Positions 33,932 through 43,204 are shown, counted from the stretch's first letter. The stretch is DNA of 45,188 nt from Oscillospiraceae bacterium (GCA_015067825.1 SVLQ01000017.1:1-45188); one strand, 5' to 3'. Translations and numbers: made by a program. The notes: generated by a model not told the origin, from the letters alone.

Positions 33932-35128
33932 ATGGGATTGAATGACCGTCCAACTGCCGAACGGCCGCATATCGGCTTTTTCGGGATGCGCAACGCCGGT
34001 AAATCGAGCATCGTCAACGCCGTGACCGGTCAGGCGCTTTCGCTCGTCTCCGACGTAAAGGGGACGACGACCGACCCTGTACAGAAGGCGATGGAGCTTC
34101 TGCCGTTGGGACCCGTGGTCATCATCGACACGCCGGGGCTCGACGACGAAGGGCTGCTCGGCGAGATGCGCGTAAAGCGCGCGCTGCAGACCCTGAACAA
34201 AACCGACGTGGCCGTACTCGTCGTCGACGGCACGGTCGGGCTCTCTGACCTCGACCGCAAGCTGCTGGAAAAATTTGCGCAGAAAGAGATCCCGCACGTC
34301 GTCGTTTACAACAAAAGCGACCTCGACGGATTTTCCGCCCCCGATGGCGCGTTCGCCGCTTCGGCGGCCACCGGTGCGGGCATCCACGAGCTCAAGGAAC
34401 GCATCGCACTCCTCGGCCGCGCCGAAGAAAACCCACGCAAGCTCGTCGCCGATCTGCTCGCGCCAAACGACCTCGTCGTCCTCTGCACGCCGATCGACGA
34501 ATCGGCGCCGAAGGGACGCCTGATCTTGCCGCAGCAACAGACGATCCGCGATATTTTAGACGCCGGCGCTGCCGCCGTCGTCGCCAAGGATACCGAGCTC
34601 GCCGCCACTATTGCCGCGCTCGGCAAAGCCCCCAAGCTCGTCATCACCGACTCGCAGGCCTTCGGCAAGGTGGCCAAGATCGTGCCCGAAAGCTTGGTTT
34701 TGACGTCGTTTTCGATCCTCTTCGCCCGCTACAAGGGCGATCTCGCCCGCGCCGTTGCCGGTGCGGCACAGCTCGACCGGCTAAAAGACGGCGACACCGT
34801 GCTGATCTCCGAGGGCTGCACGCACCACCGCCAATGCGGCGACATCGGCACGGTCAAGCTGCCCGCGTGGATCCGGAAGTACACGGGCAAGGAACTCAAC
34901 TTCGTCTTCACCTCCGGCGGCGAATTCCCCGAAGATCTCTCGCAGGTCGCCCTCATCGTCCATTGCGGCGGCTGTATGCTCAACGAACGCGAAATGCGTT
35001 CGCGCATTCGGGCGGCCGTTGACGCGGGCGTGCCGATCACCAACTACGGGATCGCCATCGCGCAGATCCACGGTATCCTGCGCCGCTCGCTCGAACCCTT
35101 CCCGGAAATTTTGCAGCTTTTAGACTAA
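33932..35128 (+). CDS. hydF: [FeFe] hydrogenase maturation GTPase HydF
   Basis: 398 residues. GTPase motifs: P-loop GMRNAGKSS (18-26), switch GTTTDP (44-49), DTPGLDDEG (66-74) and NKSD (127-130). The C-terminal iron-sulfur site is present as C296-T-H298 and H344-C345-GG-C348, the CxHx45HCxxC pattern. HydF is the scaffold that carries and delivers the diiron precursor to apo-hydrogenase. AAAGGAGGTCAAT gives an excellent ribosome site. It closes the regulator-hydE-hydG-hydF cluster. The hydrogenase itself is not in the window. Confidence 0.95.
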   Translation: MGLNDRPTAERPHIGFFGMRNAGKSSIVNAVTGQALSLVSDVKGTTTDPVQKAMELLPLGPVVIIDTPGLDDEGLLGEMRVKRALQTLNKTDVAVLVVDGTVGLSDLDRKLLEKFAQKEIPHVVVYNKSDLDGFSAPDGAFAASAATGAGIHELKERIALLGRAEENPRKLVADLLAPNDLVVLCTPIDESAPKGRLILPQQQTIRDILDAGAAAVVAKDTELAATIAALGKAPKLVITDSQAFGKVAKIVPESLVLTSFSILFARYKGDLARAVAGAAQLDRLKDGDTVLISEGCTHHRQCGDIGTVKLPAWIRKYTGKELNFVFTSGGEFPEDLSQVALIVHCGGCMLNEREMRSRIRAAVDAGVPITNYGIAIAQIHGILRRSLEPFPEILQLLD

Positions 35129-35166
35129 AAAACGCCCCGAACGATCCCAAAATCGTTCGGGGCGCG
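35127..35166 (-). terminator. Intrinsic terminator between hydF and convergent operon
   Basis: CGCCCCGAACGAT and ATCGTTCGGGGCG form a perfect 13-bp stem. The minus-strand tail is six Ts, fitting the operon ending at 35176; the plus-strand tail is weak but the hairpin may also stop hydF transcripts. Confidence 0.88.
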
Positions 35167-35175
35167 TTATTTGGT

Positions 35176-37551
35176 TCAGAATGTAAAGCGTTCTTTGGTT
35201 CGGCAGGTGGTGATGGTAACGTCCATATCGTCGCCTTCGGTCGTATAGTGGATGGTCAGACCGTAGATGTTCGAGCCGTCCATGATGAGCTCGCTGCCCT
35301 CGCCGCCGATCGTTTCCTTGAGGTGGAAATTGCCGTCGTAGTGCTTCAGCGTAAGGCCACCCTCGTAGACGAGGTAATCGCCCGCCTCTGCCTCGACCGG
35401 GAAGCTGAGCAGTTTCTCCAGCCCATGCCAGCCGGTATAGAACGCGAGTCCCGAAAGCGAGCCTTTATCCAGCGCCGTACCCACGCGAATGCGGCAGCAG
35501 AACGATTCGGTGACAAACGGGATCTCCTCGGGGTTGGGCGACGAGACATCCATGACGAGGACCGTTTGGTGATACACGCCGTTTGCAACCTGTTTTTGGT
35601 TGATCTGATACCCCGCCGTGCCGGATTCGGTCACGATCGCGCGATCGTTATACGGCAGGCTCTGGCACACGACCGTCCGCTCGCTCAGCACCCAGCCGCC
35701 GTCTGTTTTTTCCAGATGCCAATCGCTGTGCTCTGCCTGCATCCGTCGGCGGAGGGTTTCGGGCACGTCGACCTCGCGGATAAATTCGCACCACATCCGC
35801 ATCAGATCCAAGTACGCATCCGTCATGCCGTGCTCCCGACTGTCGATCGTCAGGCACATTCCGGCATCGAACGCGACCATGCGCGAGAGGATGAATTCCA
35901 TGTTTTCCGGCGTTGTCGCTTCGTAGCGGCCGGTCTGCGGCCAAAGGGTGTACCAGCCCAGCATCCCCGGAAGCAGATTTCGCTGAAAATACAGTTGGTT
36001 TTTGGCGCGGTAGTTGTACATACCGCCGCGGCGGATGTGCTCGTAGTGCGGTTCGCCCCAGTTGAAATAGGAGTGGGCGTGCCAGCGATAGTGCGAGGGA
36101 ATGCTGGCGTCGCACAAAAGCTCCGATCCCGTCCGCGCAAACACCCGCCGGACGTACTCTGAGCAGGCGTATTCGCCCCGACCCGTATATTTGCAGCCTT
36201 CCAAGCCGTCGAAGCTCATACGGCGAACGTTCGCCATAGCGATCACATCGCCGATCCGATCGGCCATCGTCCCCTGCAGCGAAAGTGTGGGAAACAGCGT
36301 TCTGTAGCCGTGATCCCACAGGCGAAGCACCGCCGTACCGGCGGCGTACGCGGCAGCCTTCGTGCCGAACATTCCGCGGCGGCAGCCGCACAGACACAGG
36401 CGCTCGGCATCAAAGCGATCGTAGCAGATCAGTTCGTCGCCGATGCGGATGATCTGCAGCGGCGAGAGCTTGGCAAAATTGTTGGCGTGAGCGACGTACA
36501 GCTCCGTATCTTCCGCGCCGATCGGTTTGCACAGTTCGGTGGTATCCATCACCAGCAGTTCCGGGTGCGGGACAGGCGTTACGTAGGCGTCCTGCGGCTG
36601 GATAAAATTAGAGAGCGTATGGAAGCCCACGTCGACCCCGTGCGATTTCGCATCGGCGATAAACGCGCAGAATTCTTCCTCGCCGCCCGGATAATCGCGG
36701 CGGTTGATCTCAAAATGTCCCCACGAGGCAAACGGATCTCCATAGTAGATCGAACGCACACCCGCGCGCGCAGCCATGCGCAGCTGCTCGTCCCGCGGGA
36801 TATCGGTCGAGATCACCAGATACGGTTCTTTGGCCTTCGGCGAGGTTTTTGCCCACTCGCCGTCGATCGTCGGATGCGGCAGCCCTTCTTCCAGTTCCAG
36901 CGCGGAAATATCGGCGAGCAGCCCGTCCGCGCTCTCCGCCGCCGTCAAAACCACCGCCGCGCCGCTGATCTGCCCGTCTTCGCCCGGAACCGGCGCGACC
37001 AGCGCATTTTGCATGCCTTCAAAGTCATACCGTTCCTCGCGGCTCATATTGCGCGCGGTGCATTGCAGCAAAACGCCGCGGCCATCGGCGGCTTTTCCGG
37101 CTGCCTTGATACAGGGATCGGGATAATCCGTGCGGTTTACCGGCCGAAGCACACGTCCGCCGGAGGAATAGATCTCATGCCCACCGACGGTCTTGGGATT
37201 CAGCGACTGGATACAGACCACCGATTCATCGGCAAACCACGCCGCACCCAGCTCTTCGCCAAAGCTCTGCGCCTCTGCACACCGCCATGGGCCAAACACG
37301 AATCCGTCCGCCGATTCCGGGATCTCAGTGACCTCCAGACGGCAGCTGCCGTTGGCGCGGAATTTGACCGCAAGCGTCACCTCGCACATCTCATACGACA
37401 GTTTCAGCTGTCCAGCCGCAAATACAGCAGTTTGCGGCGCATACAGCGTGTTTTCCGCCAGCAGAAGCCCCACGGGCGAATCCGAGACCAGCGTTTTTCC
37501 GTTTTGCACCAAGGTCAGTGTGCCGTTTTCTCCAAACGTTATCTGCATCAT
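35176..37551 (-). CDS. Putative glycoside-hydrolase-like protein, family not assigned
   Basis: 791 residues, no signal peptide. The N-terminal ~240 residues look all-beta. The middle, about 245-600, reads as a TIM-barrel-type enzyme: RAGVRSIYYGDPFASWGHFE, ADAKSHGVDVGFHTLSNFIQ followed by PQDAYVTPVPHPELL, RMSFDGLEGCKYTGRGEYAC, and DASIPSHYRWHAHSYFNWGE. The C-terminal part is beta-rich again (YEGGLTLKHYDGNFHLKE). Several Asp/Glu in the barrel strands could be catalytic (for example FDGLEG). Similar proteins in Bacteroidetes and Planctomycetes sit in polysaccharide-utilisation loci (recollection). It is last in an operon with a P-loop kinase and a GT2 enzyme. Confidence 0.6.
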   Translation of the reverse strand: MMQITFGENGTLTLVQNGKTLVSDSPVGLLLAENTLYAPQTAVFAAGQLKLSYEMCEVTLAVKFRANGSCRLEVTEIPESADGFVFGPWRCAEAQSFGEELGAAWFADESVVCIQSLNPKTVGGHEIYSSGGRVLRPVNRTDYPDPCIKAAGKAADGRGVLLQCTARNMSREERYDFEGMQNALVAPVPGEDGQISGAAVVLTAAESADGLLADISALELEEGLPHPTIDGEWAKTSPKAKEPYLVISTDIPRDEQLRMAARAGVRSIYYGDPFASWGHFEINRRDYPGGEEEFCAFIADAKSHGVDVGFHTLSNFIQPQDAYVTPVPHPELLVMDTTELCKPIGAEDTELYVAHANNFAKLSPLQIIRIGDELICYDRFDAERLCLCGCRRGMFGTKAAAYAAGTAVLRLWDHGYRTLFPTLSLQGTMADRIGDVIAMANVRRMSFDGLEGCKYTGRGEYACSEYVRRVFARTGSELLCDASIPSHYRWHAHSYFNWGEPHYEHIRRGGMYNYRAKNQLYFQRNLLPGMLGWYTLWPQTGRYEATTPENMEFILSRMVAFDAGMCLTIDSREHGMTDAYLDLMRMWCEFIREVDVPETLRRRMQAEHSDWHLEKTDGGWVLSERTVVCQSLPYNDRAIVTESGTAGYQINQKQVANGVYHQTVLVMDVSSPNPEEIPFVTESFCCRIRVGTALDKGSLSGLAFYTGWHGLEKLLSFPVEAEAGDYLVYEGGLTLKHYDGNFHLKETIGGEGSELIMDGSNIYGLTIHYTTEGDDMDVTITTCRTKERFTF

Positions 37552-37571
37552 GTTCCCTATCCCCTTTCGGT

Positions 37572-38090
37572 CTATTCTTCAAACAGCGCTGCATCGACGC
37601 TGTATTCTGTGTCGATCCGCACGCAGCGATAGCCGCGCGCCGCACACATCGCTTCGTAGCGCGCGTTGTCGGCAATGGCTTCTTCCATGCTCAGATCGTC
37701 ACACAGCCGCGCTTCGATCGCGCTGCCGTAGGCGCAGATCTCGGCGAAATGCGTTTCGATATAGCGCCGCGTCATCACAAGGCAGACATAGCGGATCTCG
37801 CGCAGGTACTCTTCTGCGAAATCTTCTTCCCAACCTTCGGGAATGTAGCAACCCTCGACGATCAGGTTCTGGCGGTTTTCGACCGCCGTTTTGATCATTT
37901 CCCGCACGATCGGCCACAGATACGCCGTCAGTTCTTCATCGTCCATCGGCGTCAGATCGGTTTGATGCGAGCGGATGAGGCCCATTTTCAGATGGTCGAT
38001 GGAAAGATACGGTACGTTCTTTTTCTCCAGCAGGCGCTGGGCAAGCAGCGTTTTGCCGGTATGGGATGCGCCGGTGATGAGAAAGATCAC
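37572..38090 (-). CDS. P-loop kinase of unknown substrate
   Basis: 172 residues. Walker A is GASHTGKTLLAQRLLE at the N-terminus; YLSIDHLKMGLIRSHQ and NLIVEGCYIPEGWEEDF are like adenylate-kinase/2-phosphoglycerate-kinase-type small-molecule kinases, and MTRRYIETHF resembles a lid arginine region. It starts with GTG at 38090, overlapping the GT2 stop (GTGA), and is 20 bases upstream of the 791-residue gene. Substrate may be a sugar or nucleotide; context favours a carbohydrate but this is inference. Confidence 0.7.
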   Translation of the reverse strand: MIFLITGASHTGKTLLAQRLLEKKNVPYLSIDHLKMGLIRSHQTDLTPMDDEELTAYLWPIVREMIKTAVENRQNLIVEGCYIPEGWEEDFAEEYLREIRYVCLVMTRRYIETHFAEICAYGSAIEARLCDDLSMEEAIADNARYEAMCAARGYRCVRIDTEYSVDAALFEE

Positions 38091-39361
38091 GGGGTTTCAC
38101 CGTCCTTTCGGGTGTGCAGATCGGTAATTGTGCGGTTGTCGTTGTGGACGATCGGCGTCCAGCGGACGTTGACGAACACCGCAACGATGTAGATATAAAC
38201 GCTGATGAGCGTAAACCACGGGTAGAGGAAGGTATAGAGGATCGTTTTGACCGCGCCACAGCGGATGTGCTTGTGCTCGCGGATCACCGTCAGGATGCCG
38301 TAGAGGAGCGAGGGAAAATACTTCGAGCCCAAAAGCAGGCCGATATTCAAAAGCATATGCGAATAGTCCTCGGTCCCCGGTGTGAAGAAACCATAGACAA
38401 AGCTCACAAGCGGATAGATGATGCCGACGAGCCAAGTAAAGAGACCGTAGGGAAAATAATGGAAAAAGAGATCATAGCAGGTGAAGCTCTTATGGCGGAA
38501 GATACCCGCGCCGACGGCCATGCCGTTTTTGAAGAAGTTGACGATGCGGCCGCGCGCCCAGCGCGTGCGCTGGCGCAGCACCGTGCCGAAATCGACGGGC
38601 TGTTCATCGTAGAATTCGGCGGCCTCGCAGTAGCCGACGAAAATGCCCTTTGCCGCCAGCGAGCTGCTCAGCTCATCGTCTTCGGTGAGGTTCGTATAGT
38701 GCCAGCCGTCGGCGATGAGCTTGGCATCAAAGAGATAGCCAGTGCCGGTCAGGTGCGTGCCAAGGCCGAGGACGGAGCGCGGACGGTGGCAGGCCATCGA
38801 ATTGTGGTAGAAATGGATGCCATAGGCGGCGGAGATGAAATTGGTGTCGAAGTTTTTGGTATTCCGGTAGGAAGTGACCACGCGATGTCCGGCGGCAAAG
38901 GCCTCGTTCATGCGTTCGATGAAGTCGGGCGCGAGCAGATTGTCGGCGTCGAACACAAAAAATCCGTCGAACGCATCTGAGCCGTAGTCCCGCGCGATCT
39001 GCTCGGTCAGAAACTGCATCGCCCAGCCCTTGCGCGCCTTAGCCGGATCGTGCCGCTCATACACAACAGCGCCGTGCGCACGGCAGATCGCAGCGGTCTC
39101 GTCGGTGCAGTTGTCGGCGACGACAAAAACCGTCACCAATTCGCGCGGATAGGTTTGGGCAAGAATACTGTCAATCAGGTTGCCAACGACGGCCGCTTCA
39201 TTTCGGGCGGCGATCAGCACGCCGTAGCGAAAACGCTTGTCGGTTTTGGGATAGCGCTTGGCGCGCGCGCAGAAACCAATCACTTTATACAGAATTTTAT
39301 AAAATGTCAGCGCGGCGGAGATGCTTAGAATCACCGTGCAGATTTTGTCGATGAGCTCCAT
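38087..39361 (-). CDS. Family 2 glycosyltransferase, membrane-bound
   Basis: 424 residues. An N-terminal helix (ICTVILSISAALTFYKILY) precedes the GT-A domain with VLIAARNEAAVVGNLIDSIL, VVADNCTDETA, FVFDADNLL (DxD), NLTEDDELSSSL (catalytic TED) and QRTRWARGR (QxxRW, a processive-enzyme mark). At least three membrane segments follow. It should polymerise or transfer an envelope sugar from a nucleotide-sugar donor at the cytoplasmic face. Promoter at 39394-39422; ribosome site GGAGAAG. First gene of a three-gene operon. Architecture is like polysaccharide synthases but the product is unknown. Confidence 0.88.
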   Translation of the reverse strand: MELIDKICTVILSISAALTFYKILYKVIGFCARAKRYPKTDKRFRYGVLIAARNEAAVVGNLIDSILAQTYPRELVTVFVVADNCTDETAAICRAHGAVVYERHDPAKARKGWAMQFLTEQIARDYGSDAFDGFFVFDADNLLAPDFIERMNEAFAAGHRVVTSYRNTKNFDTNFISAAYGIHFYHNSMACHRPRSVLGLGTHLTGTGYLFDAKLIADGWHYTNLTEDDELSSSLAAKGIFVGYCEAAEFYDEQPVDFGTVLRQRTRWARGRIVNFFKNGMAVGAGIFRHKSFTCYDLFFHYFPYGLFTWLVGIIYPLVSFVYGFFTPGTEDYSHMLLNIGLLLGSKYFPSLLYGILTVIREHKHIRCGAVKTILYTFLYPWFTLISVYIYIVAVFVNVRWTPIVHNDNRTITDLHTRKDGETP

Positions 39362-39393
39362 AGTTCTTCTCCAAATCCATGTTTCTGTCTAAC

Positions 39394-39422
39394 AGTATAG
39401 CACAACCGCCAAAGGAAAACAA
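39394..39422 (-). promoter_or_regulatory. Promoter of GT2-kinase-glycosidase operon
   Basis: Minus strand TTGTTT (39422-39417), 17-base spacer, TATACT (39399-39394), about 33 bases before the ATG at 39361. Confidence 0.65.
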
Positions 39423-39454
39423 GAAGCTTCCGGGCTCTGAAAGAAAACCGAAAG

Positions 39455-39491
39455 AAACCGCCCTGCCGCTTTCTTTGCGGCAGAGCGGTTT
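39455..39491 (-). terminator. Terminator after DUF4838 gene
   Basis: Plus-strand arms AAACCGCCCTGCCGC and GCGGCAGAGCGGTTT pair with one C/A mismatch, starting just after the DUF4838 stop. On the minus strand the tail is TTTCTTTCGGTTTTC. Confidence 0.7.
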
Positions 39492-39494
39492 GGA

Positions 39495-41426
39495 TTACCA
39501 GTGGAGGCGGTTGAGCGATTTGATGCAGGAATATTCGTCGAAGCAGGCCTCAAACGCGACCTCCTTGGCCGAAAGCTCGTTCTGCATTTTTGTAAACGCT
39601 TCTTTGGCGGTGTCGAGATCGTTCCGCGCACGGGCAGCGATCACCGGGCAGAGAAGCATTAGGAATTCTCGGTGGAGCCCCAAAAGCTGCCATGCCGCAC
39701 TTTCGCAGCGCTCGTCGGCGCGGATATGGTCGTCGATGATCTCGCCGAAGGCTTCGGCGCGGGCGAGGATCGCCTCGGCGCGCTGCGCGTATTCCTCCGA
39801 AACGTAGGCTGCCACGCTGCCGTCGGGCTGCGGGAATTTGCGGTTGCCCGAAACGTAGGCGAGGTCGAGCTGATCCGAGACCGACTGCAGCCAATCGACG
39901 ACGATGCGCCAGTCGCTGCCGTAGGCGGCGGAGAAATACTCTTCCGTCAGCTCCTCAAAGCTCTTAGAGGAATCAAACAGCGTCTCGCCGTAAACGTACC
40001 ACGAGAAGCCGCTGGGGAAGTAGCTGCGCTGCGAACCGTCTTCGATGATGCCGTCCAGCCCATGGCGGCGGAGTCCGCGGATATCGTCGTAGAGCAGACG
40101 CGCGTGGTACATGCCGCCAACGTCCAAAAACTGCTGCTGCCAGAAGTGGTATTCGTAGCAGAAGGCGTCGCCGTCCCAAACACGTTTCCACGCCGCCAGA
40201 TACCCCATGCATTCGGCCATGTTTCGCGGGTAGGAATTGTCGTTCAGGACGTAGGGCTTGATCGCCGCTTCGTCGGCAGGTTCTTCGTAGGTCTCGCAGT
40301 AGGTGCGGTGGATGGGCGCGAAGAGCATCGTGAAGCGCTTGGGGTTGGCAATGCGTTCGGTTTCCGGTGGCCACATCGTGTCGGTGTAGGCGATGAACAC
40401 GAGCTTGGTCGCAAGCTCTCTGCGCGTCAGCTCCGCATCGATCTCGTTGAGCAGCATCACATACCAGTCGGAAACGCGGCGCGTGCGGCAGAGCTCGCAT
40501 TCGCAGTGGTTGTGGGTGTCGTCGGCCAGCCAGATGTGCAGGAAGTCGACGTTGTTCTGCTTTTCGGCGTAATCGGCGACGTAGGAGGCGATCTTCGCGC
40601 GCGCCTCGGGGTTCGAGAAGCAACTGTTGGTGTTGAGCGCGACACCGCGGTAGAGCGCGCGCTTGCCCTTGACGAGTGCCAGATACTGCACCGATTCCGG
40701 CGGGACGTAGGCTTCTTCATCCGGTTCCCAGATATCCTTACTGGAAATGCCGAAGGATTCGGCCGTCCAGCCGTGGCCCATGTCGTGGAAGGAGAGCCCG
40801 CGGCGCTCGATCTCGGTTTCGCAGAGGCGCTTCCAGCGCAGGATCGTGTCGGCGCTAATCGGCTCGGGCGTGCGGACGGTGTTGTTGATGTGGTTGTAGT
40901 ACCAGTGATAATAGGCCGTTGGAATGTCGAATTCGAGCATGTAGCTGTTCATCGCGAGCTTCGGCGTGAGCTCGATCGTTTCCATCATGCACCGCTGCGA
41001 CTCCGCACCCTCGTTGCACTGGCCGCGGTAGCGGTGATCGGCCATCTTGCGGTACGAAACGGCCGGCAGCGATTCCAGGCGCGGAATGCGCTCTCCGTCG
41101 AGCCCGGGGAAGACCCAGCGGCAACCGCAGAATTTTAAGTAGCGGTACACGGCGATCACGAGCGCGCCGGGGTTGGAGCCGGCGATTACGCCGCCGTTTT
41201 CGTCACAGCTCACGTAAACGACGTCATCGAGCCTCAAATCGGCCGCATCAGAGCAATCCAGCCCGAAATCGGTCATCAGTCCGAGGCGGAACGAGGCGGT
41301 TTCGTCGTTGTTGGGCAGGATGCGCACGTTTCCGACGCGCGGCATCATCATGCGCAGGTATTTCTTGAGCTCCGAGGCGGCAAAGCTTGCGGCCTCGGAA
41401 AAAGAATATACGGAAATCGTCAGCAT
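39495..41426 (-). CDS. DUF4838 domain-containing glycosidase-like protein
   Basis: 643 residues, no signal peptide. The first ~120 residues (FAASELKKYLRMMMP, ...YRYLKFCGCRWVFPGLDGER) match the N-terminal domain of alpha-glucuronidase/GH20-like proteins. The DUF4838 core holds FLHIWLADDTHNHCECELCR, SDWYVMLLNEIDAEL and VFIAYTDTMWPPE, with the typical CxCxxC. C-terminal helices complete it. Such proteins are presumed carbohydrate-active but no activity is established. It is 29 bases downstream of the purple-acid-phosphatase-like gene, with AAGGAG before the ATG, so the two are one operon. Confidence 0.8.
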   Translation of the reverse strand: MLTISVYSFSEAASFAASELKKYLRMMMPRVGNVRILPNNDETASFRLGLMTDFGLDCSDAADLRLDDVVYVSCDENGGVIAGSNPGALVIAVYRYLKFCGCRWVFPGLDGERIPRLESLPAVSYRKMADHRYRGQCNEGAESQRCMMETIELTPKLAMNSYMLEFDIPTAYYHWYYNHINNTVRTPEPISADTILRWKRLCETEIERRGLSFHDMGHGWTAESFGISSKDIWEPDEEAYVPPESVQYLALVKGKRALYRGVALNTNSCFSNPEARAKIASYVADYAEKQNNVDFLHIWLADDTHNHCECELCRTRRVSDWYVMLLNEIDAELTRRELATKLVFIAYTDTMWPPETERIANPKRFTMLFAPIHRTYCETYEEPADEAAIKPYVLNDNSYPRNMAECMGYLAAWKRVWDGDAFCYEYHFWQQQFLDVGGMYHARLLYDDIRGLRRHGLDGIIEDGSQRSYFPSGFSWYVYGETLFDSSKSFEELTEEYFSAAYGSDWRIVVDWLQSVSDQLDLAYVSGNRKFPQPDGSVAAYVSEEYAQRAEAILARAEAFGEIIDDHIRADERCESAAWQLLGLHREFLMLLCPVIAARARNDLDTAKEAFTKMQNELSAKEVAFEACFDEYSCIKSLNRLHW

Positions 41427-41455
41427 ATCGCGTCTCCTTCTGTCGGGTGATTTGG

Positions 41456-43180
41456 TTACGCCTGCGGCTGTTCGGTCTGCGGCAGCGGCTGATTTTCGCC
41501 GGGCGCGAAGCGGCGCTTAAAGCCGACGAAGCCGGTCGTATCCTTGGGCGGCTGCATGCAGCAGGGGAAATCTTCTTCGATGTAGTCGAAGTCGATGATG
41601 TTGTTGCGCTTGGCGTAGCGCCATTGGAGATCCCAGATGGCGGCGACGTCGTTGGCGTCGACGTAGATCTCGCCGCGGTCGCCGAGGAAGGTCGGGGCGG
41701 AGAGGGCGAAGGGCTCGCCGTTTTTCGTCGCTTCGGCGCAGCCTTCTTCAAATACCACACGCGTGCCGTAGAGGTCGATCGTCACGCGGCCCGGCTCCTT
41801 AACGACTTCCGCGCCGATGCCCTGCGCGACCACGGCAAACGGCACGAAAACCGTATCGCCGGTGGGTCGGGCGTAAATGTTGCGCGCGGCCAGCTCCATC
41901 AAATTTCCCTTGTAGGCCATGTGGGTATGGAAGTAGATCGGCGCGGCCAGCGGCGGATCGAGCTCGTCGCGCGTTTTGTCGATCGTGAAGCGGTCGACGG
42001 TGCGGCCGTCGTCGAGGTACGAGGTAACGGTCAGGCGCGTCGGCGTGACGTCGACCTGTGCGTACATGCTGTTGCGCTCTTCCTGCGGGTAGAAATTGTA
42101 GTGCCAGACCTTGCCTGTGTTGGAGGCAAATCCGTTGTCGCCGCTGTTGCCGAGGATGTAGTGGATCGTGCCTTCGGACGGACGGTCGAACATTTCGTAG
42201 TTGCGGATGGGGTAGGAGCGGGCGAGCGAATGCTCGTGGCCGGCAAACAGCACGTCGGCCTTGCCGGAGTCGAGCGCGTCGGGGATCTTGCCGTACATCA
42301 TGCCGCTCAGACCCTCGGGCATGATCGGGAAGACGGGGTAATGGAAGGCACCGAGCTTCCAGGTCTTGTCGGTCGCGGCCAGATCGCCCTGCAGCCATTC
42401 GCCGATTTCCTCAAAGGCGTTGACGCCGAGCATGAAGAAGTGCAGATCGCCGTAGTCAAACGAGAAGTTTTCGGTCTCATAGCCCTTGGGACCGTTCTGC
42501 GGATACGCCTCTTTGAACTGGTGGTCGAAGGTGTCGGCGTGGGCGAGGTAGTATTTGCCGGAGCAGTTCTCCTCGGTGTAAACGCGGAAACCGCGGTTTT
42601 CGTGGTTGCCGGTGCCGAGCATGAAGGGAATGTGCTCAACGATGCCCTTCATACCGTGGAACAGGCCGTTCCATTGCAGCTCGTTTTCGCCGTTATCCAC
42701 GTTGTCGCCCAGCGTGACGATGAATTTGGCATCCGGACAGCGCGAAAGCGCAAGCTCAAGCAGATTGCGCACGGGGCGGTATTCGGGCGCGGCAAAGGGG
42801 TCGGAATTCTGCTCGTCAGCGATCACGATGAAGCTGAAGTGCGTGAGGTTTTCCGGCTCGGTCTGCAGCGAGTATTCCTCGCTTCTGTGCGTGTCGTCGC
42901 CGACGGTGTAGAAATAGCGCGTGCCGGGTGTGAGACCGGTGGGCTTGGCGGTGTGGAGGTTGCTCTCGTCGATGTCGCTTTTGAAATAACGCGTGATCGC
43001 CTCAACGCGGAATTTGTCCTTTTCACCGCCCCATTCCGGGCGCAGCTCGATCCAGCCGTTTGCGACCGAGCAGTCGGTGCGCCAGGTAACGGCCATCGTC
43101 GTTTTGGCGTCGCCGCAGATGGAGAGCATGATGTGGTCGGGGTTGGGGGTGGATCCGCGATGGGGTTTGGTCTGATTCAT
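41456..43180 (-). CDS. Purple-acid-phosphatase-like metallophosphoesterase with C-terminal copper-amine-oxidase-N-like domain
   Basis: 574 residues. Residues ~15-110 form a fibronectin-like PAP N-domain (MLSICGDAKTTMAVTWRTD ... TPGTRYFYTVGD). The metallophosphoesterase core follows with FIVIADEQNS, IVTLGDNVDNGENE, LGTGNHENRG, LGAFHYPVFP and FAGHEHSLAR. After ~410, VFVPFAVVAQGIGAEVVKEP, RVTIDLYGTRVVFEEG and GEIYVDANDVAAIWDLQWRY resemble the Cu-amine-oxidase N-like repeat common on secreted Firmicute proteins. Yet there is no signal peptide at the start MNQTKPHRGSTPNPDH. AGGAG precedes the ATG. It shares an operon with the DUF4838 protein. Substrate unknown. Confidence 0.82.
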   Translation of the reverse strand: MNQTKPHRGSTPNPDHIMLSICGDAKTTMAVTWRTDCSVANGWIELRPEWGGEKDKFRVEAITRYFKSDIDESNLHTAKPTGLTPGTRYFYTVGDDTHRSEEYSLQTEPENLTHFSFIVIADEQNSDPFAAPEYRPVRNLLELALSRCPDAKFIVTLGDNVDNGENELQWNGLFHGMKGIVEHIPFMLGTGNHENRGFRVYTEENCSGKYYLAHADTFDHQFKEAYPQNGPKGYETENFSFDYGDLHFFMLGVNAFEEIGEWLQGDLAATDKTWKLGAFHYPVFPIMPEGLSGMMYGKIPDALDSGKADVLFAGHEHSLARSYPIRNYEMFDRPSEGTIHYILGNSGDNGFASNTGKVWHYNFYPQEERNSMYAQVDVTPTRLTVTSYLDDGRTVDRFTIDKTRDELDPPLAAPIYFHTHMAYKGNLMELAARNIYARPTGDTVFVPFAVVAQGIGAEVVKEPGRVTIDLYGTRVVFEEGCAEATKNGEPFALSAPTFLGDRGEIYVDANDVAAIWDLQWRYAKRNNIIDFDYIEEDFPCCMQPPKDTTGFVGFKRRFAPGENQPLPQTEQPQA

Positions 43181-43204
43181 AAGTAACTCCTGTTCTGTAA
43201 GCTG

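Noticed and set aside
41387..43186. A 599-codon plus-strand open frame
   Set aside because: Antisense shadow of the purple-acid-phosphatase-like gene.
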